DNA from: Corylus avellana
Taxonomy: Eukaryota; Streptophyta; Magnoliopsida; Fagales; Betulaceae
Assembly: GCF_901000735.1 (NCBI RefSeq)
Contig: NC_081541.1
Coordinates: 22,070,172-22,134,171 of the forward strand
DNA: 64,000 nt
Reading direction: 5' to 3'
Shown here: positions 55,104 to 64,000 of the stretch, piece after piece
Numbering within the stretch: the first letter of the stretch is position 1
Layout: every line of letters begins with the position of its first letter
Made by a program: the position numbers and the translations under genes
The notes under the pieces: model-generated
Told to the model about the DNA's origin: nothing
The model's input: only the letters and a program-made list of their open reading frames with translations
The model's database searches: none

Positions 55104-57119
55104 ATGCCAGGAATCAGTCCTGAAGACATTCTTCACCAACTCAACGTGGATCCAAGTATGAAGCTGGTGAAGCGAAAGAGAAGAAAGTTTGCCCCTAAAC
55201 GGAATATGGCTATAGCTGAAGAAGTAGAGAAGCTTCTCAAGGCTCGTTTTATTGAGGAAGTTTATTATCCCGATTGGTTAGCCAACGTAGTATTGGTTAA
55301 AAAATTCAATGGGAAATGGAAGATGTGCGTAGATTTTACCGACCTCAACAAAGCTTGTCCAAAAGACAGCTTTTCATTACCCTGTATCGATGCATTGGTG
55401 GACTTGACAGCGGACTATGGCTTACTCAGCTTTATGGATGCTTTCTCTGGTTACAACCAGATATATATGCAGCCAGAAGATCATGAAAAAACTGCATTCA
55501 TAACCGACCGAGGCCTGTACTGTTACAGACTCATGTCCTTCAGTTTGATGAATGCAGGGGCAATATACTAGAGGCTAGATAACAAAATGTTCCGAGTCCA
55601 GATCGAACGGAATATGGAGGTATACGTTGATGACATTCTAGTCAAGAGTGTACTACCGCAGAACCATGCACTCGACTTGCAAGAGACGTTCATAACCTTG
55701 AAGAAGTACGGGATGAAGTTGAATCCCTCGAAATGTGCATTTGGAGTCTCATCGGGAAAGTTCCTCAGTTACATGGTGTCGAGCCGAGGAATAGAGGCTA
55801 ACCTCGAGAAGATACAAGCTGTCTTAGACATGCAGTCTCCAAAAACTTTAAAACAACTCCAGCAATTAACGGGAAGAATAGCAGCACTAAATCGATTCAT
55901 TTCACGATCAACCGATAAGTGTCTTCCATTTTTTAAAGTCTTACGAAAGACCTTTGAATGGACGAACGAATGTAAAGAAGCCTTCGGAAAGCTAAAAAAG
56001 TATCTAATGAGCTCACCTTTGCTAAGCCAGACGAGGCTTGGAGAAGCACTGTATCTGTACTTAGCTGTGTCTCCCACAGATGTGAGTGCAGCATTAATTC
56101 GAGAAGAAGAGGGAATTCAGAGGCCTGTGTACTTCATCAGCAGAGCCTTAAGGGGAGCTGAAGAAAAATATCCCCAGGTGGAGAAACTGTCTTTCGCCTT
56201 GATTATAGCATCTAGAAAACTCAGACCATACTTTCAAGCTCATACTATAAGGGTATTAACCGAGTATCCTTTGAAGAAGGTGTTAAGAAAGCTAGTTCTA
56301 TCTGGAAGATTAGCTGATTGGACAATTGAACTGGGAGAATTTGACATTGAGTTTCTCTCTCGGAATTCTCTCAAAGGTCAAGCACTGACTGATTTTCTGG
56401 CAGAGTTCACTAATTTGCCAGATGTGACAGGTTCGCTGAATGATGAGACATGGGTAATTTATGTGGATGGATCATCTACGAAGAAGCACTGAGCTGGAAT
56501 AGTGATGATTACCACGGATGGGGAAGAACTATGCAGTTCTTTGAAGCTAAAATTTAAAACTACGAATAACGAAGCCGAGTATGAGGCAGTTCTGGCAGGA
56601 CTCGGTTTAGCTCAAGAAATGGGTGCTAAATTCGTAGAAGTGTGAAGTGATTCCCAAGTCATCGTCGGTCATGTTCGAGGTGAATTCGAAGCCAAGGGAG
56701 AAAAGATGAAGTTATACTTGTCGAAAGTACAAGAAATGCAAAGTTTATTTGAGAGGTTCAGTATTGTCAAAGTTTCGAGACCTGAGAATGAAAGAGCAGA
56801 CAGGTTGGCCCGAATAGCCTTGACGGCAAACAGGGTGATTGAAGACGAGACACTTGTCCAAATTCTTCCACAGTCATCCATTACCAAGATGGTGTCGGTC
56901 TTGACAACCGAGACCATACCCGATTGGCAACTGGAAATCATGGAATACCTGGAAAAACGAGTCCTCCCTCCAGATCGAAAGTCGGCTATTCAGTTGAAAA
57001 TAAGAGCTGCGAGGTTTACGATGGTAAATGAAATTCTTTACAAGAGGGGTTTCATGTTACCACTCCTCAAGTGTGTTTCAAAAGAAGATGGAAATTTCTA
57101 TTCTCAGAGAGATCCATGA
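55104..57119 (+). pseudogene. Tat RT with RNase H and a second (archaeal-type) RNase H
   Basis: RT: KWKMCVDFTDLNKACPKDSF (55315-55375), MDAFSGYNQI and the palm YVDDILVKS (55620-55650), thumb to about 56000. First RNase H (about 56020-56400): its catalytic positions are mostly lost (LYLAVSPTD where Asp is expected, RVLTEYPL where Asp is expected). Second RNase H (about 56450-56820): all four acidic positions are present (YVDGSS, NNEAEYEAVLAGL, SDSQVIVG, NERADRLARIA). In-frame stops at 55569 (TAG), 56490 (TGA) and 56643 (TGA). The pol frame shifts by one near 57090 on entry to integrase. Two RNase H domains in this order are a known mark of the Tat lineage. Confidence 0.92.
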
Positions 57120-58160
57120 AGGGATCTGTGGAAGACACTCTGGAGCTAGAATACTAGCACACAAAGCAGTCCGAACGGGTTTCTATTGGCCCAACATGAA
57201 TCGGGACTCGGTAGAGTTAGTCAGAAATTGTGACAAATGCCAGAGATTCGCTAATGTCACTCACCAACCCCCTGAAGACCTGAGTGCAATCTCTTCACCC
57301 TGGCCCCTCTCACAATGGGGGGTAGATATAGTGGGACCATTGCCTCAAAGTAGGGGAAGTGTACAGTTTGTGGTTGTCGCTGTGGATTATTTCACTAAAT
57401 GGGCAGAGGTTGAAGCCTTAGTAAATATCACAACCAAGGCAATAGAACGGTTTTTATGGAAGAGCGTCATATGCCGATACGGCATTCCCCATGCATTCGT
57501 CACAGATAATGGCAAGCAATTTGACTGTGACTCATTCCGAGACTAGTGTGCCAAGCTCCGGGTAAGGAACTACTACTCATCTTCGGGGCATCCCCAGGCT
57601 AACGGACAAGTGGAGGCTACCAACAAAACGATTTTCAAAATCTTGAAGAAAAAACTTGATGATGGTAAAGGAGATTGGGCTGAAGATCTTCCAGAAGTTT
57701 TGTGGGCATACCGGACAACCAGAAGAACTCCAACTGAGGAGACCCCATATGCCTTGGCATTCGGAACCGAGGCAGTCATTTTGGCCGAGGTAGGCTCAGG
57801 CAGCTATCGTGTAGAGGCCTTCCAGCCCGAAACCAACAACGAGGGTTTACAGCACCACCTGGACTTGCTACAAGAGAAGCGGGATCGAGCCCAAGTGACT
57901 ATGTCAGCATACCAAGCAAGAGTGACTCGGTATTTTAACAGGAAGGTCAAACCTCGAAGCTTCAAAGTTGGGGATATGGTCTTATGTAGAATCACACTGG
58001 CAACCAAGGACCTAGCTGAGGGAAAGCTGGCTCCTAATTGGGAAGGACCCTACAGGTGATTGAGTGAAAAAGGGCAGGAGCGTACCACTTGGAGGATTCC
58101 AAAGGTAAGGCTCTTTCGAGGCCTTGGAATGTTGAGCACCTCAAAAAGTACTATGTTTAA
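57070..58160 (+). pseudogene. Tat integrase
   Basis: HHCC zinc domain (HEGICGRHSG ... CDKCQR, 57115-57245), catalytic core with WGVDIVGPLP (57315-57345), FVTDNGKQFD (57494-57526) and GQVEATNKTI (57604-57636): all three catalytic acids D, D, E are present. Then AYRTTRRTPTEETPYALAFG and the C-terminal GDMVLCRI ... GPYR. TAG at 57544-57546 sits where Trp is usual. A one-base shift near 58055 and a TGA soon after precede the last segment (RPWNVEHLKKYYV), which ends at TAA 58158-58160. Best preserved enzyme of the window, but still broken. Confidence 0.9.
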
Positions 58161-58341
58161 AATGCTGTAATATGTGATTTCTCTATTCATTTCATTATTT
58201 TTATTTCGATGAATAAAGTATCTTGGAGTTAAGCAGCATTCAATATTCATAAGTACAAATTAAAAGGTTTTATGAGTCTCGAAAAATACAGCTGAAAAGG
58301 CTTTTCCGAGCCCTAAAGAAATGCAAGCTGAAAAGGCTTTT

Positions 58342-58580
58342 CCCCGAGATTTAACTCGGGGTACCATAACTATGGTTAAGTCTGAGGTTAAGTTAAAAAA
58401 CCCAAGGTATTCCTCAAAACGTAACTCGGAGAAGCATAACTAAGGTTAAATCAAATTCCCCGAGACCTAACTCGGAGAAACATAACTAAGGTTAAACCAA
58501 ATTTCCCGAGACCTAACTCAGAGAAACATAACTAAGGTTAAACCAAATTTCCCGAGACCTAACTTGGAGAAACATAATTA
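58342..58580 (+). repeat. 46-47-bp tandem repeats in the Tat 3' region
   Basis: Units with cccgagacctaactcgg and agaaacataactaaggttaa recur at 58458, 58505 and 58551; earlier, more divergent copies reach back to about 58342. They lie between the end of integrase and the antisense frame. A shorter repeat (agctgaaaaggcttttcc) occurs twice just before, at about 58290 and 58330. Confidence 0.85.
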
Positions 58581-58751
58581 TGGGCTCTTTCAAACTACCT
58601 TAACCAACAGGCAAACATCAAAAGGTTATTATTCCGAGACCTTATGATAGACTTATGTTATTCTTCCAAACTTTTAACGCAAAAAGTATTCACAAAAACT
58701 CATTTCATTAAAAGATTTGAGATATACAAAGAATCCGTCAAAAGTTTTACA

Positions 58752-61316
58752 TCATTCTTCTTTGGGGACGGAAGTAGGAGCGACTTCAGAGGACTCGGCA
58801 GATGTGGACTCGGGGGTATCGGCCTCGACAGATTGCGCATTACCCGGGGTAGACTCGGTACCTTGGCGCTGTGGATCCAAAAAGGGATCATAGAAAAATT
58901 CTTTTATCCCTGTTGCATCAGGCATGTGTTCTTGGCCCAAGTTTACCAGCTGCGCCACAGCTGCATCCGAACAAGGGATGTCCTCGATCTTCACCTTGTC
59001 AAGATTTATTCTTCGGGTCGAGTCCTTAGCCCATGCTCGAAAGGTTTCGAAGCCCAGGATAAGCCTGTCGGCCCAGGTAGAGTTTCGAACCCATGAGGCA
59101 AAGGATAGCTGACGTAGATAATTGGCAGCTCGGGTTTTGGCCTCCTTCAGCTGAGCCCTCACCTAGACGTGCTTGCCTTTGAAGAATTTGAGTTTCTCCT
59201 CGGCAACGACCTTGGCTTCATTCGCCTTCACCCCCAAGGCCCTCTGATCCAAGATCTCATTCTAAGCCAATTTCAGCTGATCCGAGACCCCTGTGTGCGC
59301 TTCTTCTAGCTGATTCAGGTCTTCTTTGATGATAGAATTGTCCTAATGAAGTCGGTTTACTTCAGCTCGGAGACCTTCAATCTCAGCCAACAGCTCTGTG
59401 ACCTTTGACTCAGCCCTTGCCCGAGCCGTTGCCGCCTCGGAAGTCTCGGCTTGCATTATTGACTGTTGTTGACCTGAGAGCAGCAGCTCTTCATCTTGCT
59501 TAGCTACCATCTCCTTCAACCTGGCATTCTCAGCCTCCAGATCAACAACTTTGTCTTCGAGATTGCTCGTTTTAGTAGCCGAGTCCTTGGCCGCCTTTCG
59601 GAAGTAGCAATACAAAATCAACGACTTCATAATGCTCACAACAAGAATTTCATTAGCATGTATGTATAAATAGAAAGAAAGAGAAAGATATTATACTTAC
59701 AAAAAGTTGAAAGAAAATCATCTACTCTGTCATGCTTTCAGCAGATGTGTCATGCTCCATCGCAAGGTTCTCGTGTGGAATCAAATCCACTAGTGCTAAG
59801 AAAGGGTTGCCCCTCAGGTAACCGCTGAAATTTGCCAGGGGCCCGCCGACAGTCCAATCCACCCTCAAAGGCCTTACTAGTGAGACGGAAGAAGACAAGG
59901 TCTCGGCAGTAGAGGCTCTCTCGGCAGCCGAGACCCTCTCGGCAGCAGCAGCCTTCTTGGCACATATAGGTGTCAACGGCCGAGCCTTTGCTGGTTTAGA
60001 AGCACGGGCTTCCGGTTCCTCCTCAGCAATGGGGGGTGGAGGTCGAGCTTCCCCGGCAGCTGCAGTAGGCCCCTCGGTCCTTTCACACACCATCCCCACG
60101 GAACTATTTGAGTTCACTTCTAATTTTATCTCATCCAGTATGTGTTGGACGTTCGAGCCTAGGGGTAGGAGTGATATAGAACCAATGGGGATCGAAGTCT
60201 CGGCCACGGCTCCAGCCGAGGCCAAAGGACTAGCATTTAACGGCCGCGCCGGGACGGGCTCTTTTGCAAGGAAGGCCTCAACCTCTGCCACTAGTTTCAC
60301 CACGGGTTTAGGACCGGTCTTTCGCCTGGCGGCCAAGAAGCTGGCGAATTGATCCTGCACCTTGGCCTCTGCCGCTTTTATCAGTTTCCTCTTTTTCAGT
60401 TGAGGGGCTTCGGGCTCTTCGAGTTCTTTAGGCTCATCTACCAAGCGCAAAGCCCTGGCCACCTGAGGAGGAGTGTTGACTTTTTTAGCCCTAACGTCCA
60501 TTTTCAAGGGCCCCGTAGTTCGGAATTGTCGAGCAACAGGTTGGACTACTCCCCCACTTATCCTTAAGCCCCACCTGTACGAAGTGGGAAGTTCTTCTGC
60601 TTAGGTGGCTCAATTACTTTGCCTTTGCCTTTATCAAGCCTGGGCTTCCGCAGGGTAGCTCCTCGGGTGTTGGCTGCCGGAGGGTCTGAGACAACAAGCT
60701 TTGAGTCTCGAACGACCACGGAAGCAGGCCTCTTTTTTGCTCCGCCAGCACCTCCTTCTTGAGCAACAAGGACTCTCCCTTCTGAGGCCGTACTCATCAA
60801 TAAGGAGTAGTTCAGTAGACTCTCGTGTCTCTGAGTCCACGGTTAAACGTCGTTCACATGACGCTGCTCCTCTTTGGACGCGTTCCCTACAAGAATGCAT
60901 GTTTCCCGAGGCATCCTCGGACCTTTGGCAACTTCAGTAGGATGGAACTCCCACTGACCTGTAGCGAAGAAGTATTTACTTTTCCATGCATGATTGCTGG
61001 AATATTTGCCGTCTACATGAATGAATTTTCCCCGTCGTGATTAGAAGTTGTACAAACCTTCGCACTTTGGGTTCTTTTGGAGCCGATATACCCATAAAAA
61101 TTTTCGGGCAGAGAGATAATGCCCCGGTCCAAGTGCCATAGGCCAAAGCAACATGCAGGCGTAGATAAGCCTCCATGTGTTGGGCACAATCTGATGCGGA
61201 GCCAAGTTTACATAGCTCAACAATTCTCGCACTAGCGACGGGAAGGGCAGTCGGAAACCAGCGCGAAACATGGTCTTGTATAGACAAACCTCGTGCGCAT
61301 CAGATCGCATTATAGC
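58752..61316 (-). pseudogene. Antisense ORF of the Tat element (plant-transposon-like domain plus coiled coil)
   Basis: Opposite strand to gag-pol. From right to left: a conserved domain (61310-60900) with LYKTMFRAGFRLPFPSLVRE, NTWRLIYACMLLWPMA, SNHAWKSKYFFATG and GQWEFHPTEVAKGP; a low-complexity Pro/Ala/Lys-rich section (60800-59722); a coiled coil (59639-59200, NLEDKVVDLEAENARLKEM); and a C-terminal region with NLGQEHMPDATGIKEFFYDP (about 58850-58950), ending at 58752. Stops at about 61026 (TAA), 60838 (TAG or TGA), 59340, 59260 and 59163 (TAG, where Gln is plausible) and a frameshift near 60550 break it. Antisense frames with this domain are known from Tat/Ogre/Retand relatives; their role is not established. 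The N-terminus is removed by the insertion at 61317. Introns cannot be excluded. Confidence 0.82.
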
Positions 61317-62661
61317 TGTTGTGCAAATTTATTTAACTCGCAAGTGCACGAATCAATTGTAGTTTAATGGATTGCAAGTGTGAGGTCGATCCCACAGAGA
61401 ATTGTATTTTTGAAAGAGCAATTTATATCTAAACTAATTAAATCCTAATCTAGTTCCAAAAGGGTTTTGATTTTTGAGTTTTGAAAATTAAAGGATAAAC
61501 ATAAACTAAATAAAATAAGTAAATCTAAGGATAAAGGTACTAAGGTTTGGGAATTCACACTCACCAAATCATAACAACATACTTTATGTTCATCAATATT
61601 AATCCGAAGTTCTCACAAATTAAATCATAGATATGTTTTACTATGCTTCAAAGAATTAATCAAAACCATCTAATGTATCCGTTCATTGACCAAATCACAA
61701 AAGGAATCCAAATTTAATTGAAACACCAGATGTATCCGTAGAACAAATCACAAGGGATATCCAATTTTTATGAGTTAAAAGCCAAGCAATCAATCATATG
61801 AAATTATCTCAAATCATCACTTGTATCCTTAAATCACAAGAGATATCCAAGAATTACTCCACACAATTGATTAGAAGTAAAACAATTGAAATATAAAACC
61901 CAATAAAATCATAATAATAAAAACTTACATAAAAGTGATGTTGTTCTTCATCGGTGAGGCTTCATCCCCAACCTTAGTTGGGAATTTAGCTCAACATAAA
62001 AAATAAAATCTAAACCTAAACCTAAAGAAAAACTAAACAAAAGAATTTTGCTCTCTGGGATTGTGTCTGTTTTCTTTAATGCAAAGAAGTCTATTTATAG
62101 GTTTAGGGAAGTCCTAGAAGCCCAAGTAAACCTAAATAATTTGGAGGTCTATCTCCCAGTTAAAATAGAAGTCTGAAATCGGAATAGGATTCGTCCAGAT
62201 TTGTGTCCTTTAATTACGGGGCGATTTTGGCATAGAAACTGTCAGAATTACGAAAATCCTATTTCACAACAAATTGTAGTATTTTGATCTAGCTTTCCAA
62301 TTCCGTTTGAATCACTTCAATCCGATATCTGAGCAGAGAGTTGTGGTCAAAATACTAAGACGTGTGCAGAATCTGAATTTGAATCCGATCCGAAATCTTA
62401 TCCAATCTGAACTTTAATCTGATTTAATATGATTTAACCTATTTCTTGGATTTGGTTAGACTTAACCACACAATCTAGGTCTTCTCAACGTATTCTTTCT
62501 TCCAAACTTTGCATTTTTCTCTTTAAAGCTGCAGTTTTTCTTCAATGACCTACAAAATATTAAAAACACAAAACTAACACAAAATATTAAATAACGACAC
62601 AACTAAAGGATTAACTAATGTAAATAAAGGGGTCCAAATATGCAATATTTGACACTTATCA
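61317..62661 (-). mobile_element. 3' LTR of Athila (family 3) inserted in the Tat element
   Basis: 1345 bp, TGTTGTGCAAATTTATT to TTTGACACTTATCA on the plus strand. Same family as 15822-17207 and 38840-42781. Inverted TATA box near 62090. Upstream flank TATAGC lies in the Tat antisense frame. The other end of the element is outside the window. Confidence 0.92.
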
Positions 62662-64000
62662 AACACCCCCAAACTTACATTTTGCTAGTCCCTTAGCAAA
62701 ACAACACGAAAAATAAAATGAAAACAAGAAACATAAATCCTCTTTCGTGGGAGAGACGATTGCATTTAGCATATGCAGCAAGCCTTTTAAACCCCTAGGC
62801 ATCCCTAGTGGACGAGTGAAGTCTCGTGAGGGCTTAACATGAATGATACCCACAAACATTGTGCACTATGTTGTTAACAAGAAAGAAGTTTCACATGAAC
62901 CATGGTTCTTATTCATGAACAAGCTTAAAAAGACAAACACCTTCATCACTGTCAAAAGGAAATCCAGAATCAAATCACTCATAAATGGACAATTTAGACC
63001 TCATATGTTCTGAAATGTGTAAAGTGTAATTAGCATACAATCATGAAGCTTTTAGCCTAAACTCAAGACAAGTTCCATAAAATTTGAAAGAATCCCTAAC
63101 AAATGAAACAACCAAGGCAAGATATGCATTTTTTTCCTTCTTTTTTTTTTTTTTTTTTTTTTCTAAACAGGCTCTGCAATGTCTAACTCCCTTAAGCTTT
63201 CTAATTGACTCATGTAACAAGTGTTAGGCCAATGACTCCCAAGCCAAGTAGCTTTAGGGCACTAGATGTAGAACATCCCTAAGGGCTTATTAACTTAAGT
63301 AAAAAAGGCTACGAAGTCAGATTAGCCATATCATAAATCAACACTGAACTTCACACCTTTTGACGCGAACACTCAATGCTTAATGAGGCAAGAGGTCCGG
63401 TTACTCAGTGAAAAACTCAACATGATCTTTCTTTTCTTTTTCCTTCTCTTTATTTATTTATTTTTCTATTTTTTATTTTTTATTTTTATATCTTGCAAGC
63501 CAATGGTTATTCATCAATAGGTCATCCAACAGATCTCAAAGAGAACAAGCCTAAGCTCAAACATCTTACCTCATAGAAAACATGCTAATGTGCTCATGAA
63601 AATTTATCTCAAAACAAGTGAAATCTCTTTTACCCAAAAATAAGTCAAGGGACTCAGACTCCTAATGACATAATGATGTGTTCAACCCTTTAAGCGAGCT
63701 AATGAAATGTAAATCACAGTTATAGTTTAACTCAAACTTGACAACAACATTTTTTTACACAAAATGACAAATAAACAAATAAGAACAAAAATAAATAGAC
63801 GAAGTGTTTTTCCATACCCCCAAACTTGAATTACACATTGCCCTCAATGTGTAGTATAGAAATACATTACCGGAAATAAGGAAATCTGAGCGTGAACAAG
63901 GCCAAGGCATCCCCCAAACTTAAACACCAAAACACCTGTCAACAAAAACTAACAGCAATATATATTTTTTTTTCACAAAAACAAAACATCAAAAGATTAA
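62662..64000 (-). mobile_element. Athila 3' noncoding internal region (family 3), runs off the window
   Basis: Begins aacacccccaaacttaca, the polypurine side. Nearly the same sequence as 42782-44110: stem-loop 'gacgagtgaagtctcgtg' (62811-62828), 'ggcaagaggtccggttactc' (63386-63405), a T/C-rich run, then cccccaaacttga (63818) and ccccaaacttaa (63912). No coding sequence is reached before the window ends. Confidence 0.85.

Noticed and set aside
59957..60567. Plus-strand frames with Gly/Ala-rich sequence
   Set aside because: Complement of the Pro/Ala-rich part of the Tat antisense frame; the minus-strand reading fits the known domain order.

Overview
The window is nuclear DNA of a flowering plant, most likely a eudicot. 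It is AT-rich, with one intron-containing plant bZIP gene, Athila and Tat clade Ty3/gypsy retrotransposons, a TRIM, MULE-type elements, MITEs, and fragments of plant LRR-receptor-kinase (PSKR/PSY1R type) and probably PPR genes. There are no bacterial operons or CRISPR arrays, and I recognised no tRNA or rRNA. Three N gaps lie at 4023-4122, 7692-7791 and 45424-45671.

Layout. 1-1230 is an old LTR fragment, followed by 2.8 kb with no recognisable gene. 4123-7691 is the gag-protease part of a minus-strand Athila derivative. 7940-10123 holds a possible LINE scrap, a hairpin MITE and the only plausible host gene: a group A (ABF/ABI5/GBF4-like) bZIP on the minus strand, for which I can place three exons but not the last. 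11350-17603 is a minus-strand Athila with a 3' LTR, decayed integrase, RNase H and part of RT, split by a solo LTR that has a perfect 5-bp target duplication. 17604-22453 is a plus-strand gag-protease element primed by tRNA-iMet, with a second Athila solo LTR inside its 5' LTR. 22866-24302 is a head-to-tail TRIM array (five LTRs, four internal domains). 24725-25874 and 26536-27892 are further solo LTRs.

28014-36810 is a MULE-like element with long inverted repeats that carries fragments of an LRR receptor kinase. A complete Athila (28398-36066) has landed in the captured gene and split it. 36811-38839 holds small hairpin elements. From 38840 to the window end is a four-level nest: a minus-strand Athila (38840-45688) is entered by a plus-strand non-autonomous Athila (45689-51914), which is entered by a Tat element (51915-61316), which is entered by another minus-strand Athila (61317-64000+). 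A 2.6-kb solo LTR (39685-42259) and a MULE-type hairpin (49976-50464) sit inside members of the nest.

Function. Nearly everything is mobile-element sequence in decay. Most premature stops are TAG or TGA at positions where CAG, CGA or TGG would be expected, which fits deamination of methylated cytosine. The most complete coding set is the Tat element: gag, protease, RT, a degenerate RNase H followed by a second intact-looking RNase H, integrase, and a long antisense reading frame. The points most worth a second look are the TRIM array, the split gene-capture element, the PPR-like segment inside a non-autonomous Athila, palindromic CpG-rich motif clusters upstream of the LTR TATA boxes, and paired CACGTG hairpins shared by two MULE-like families.
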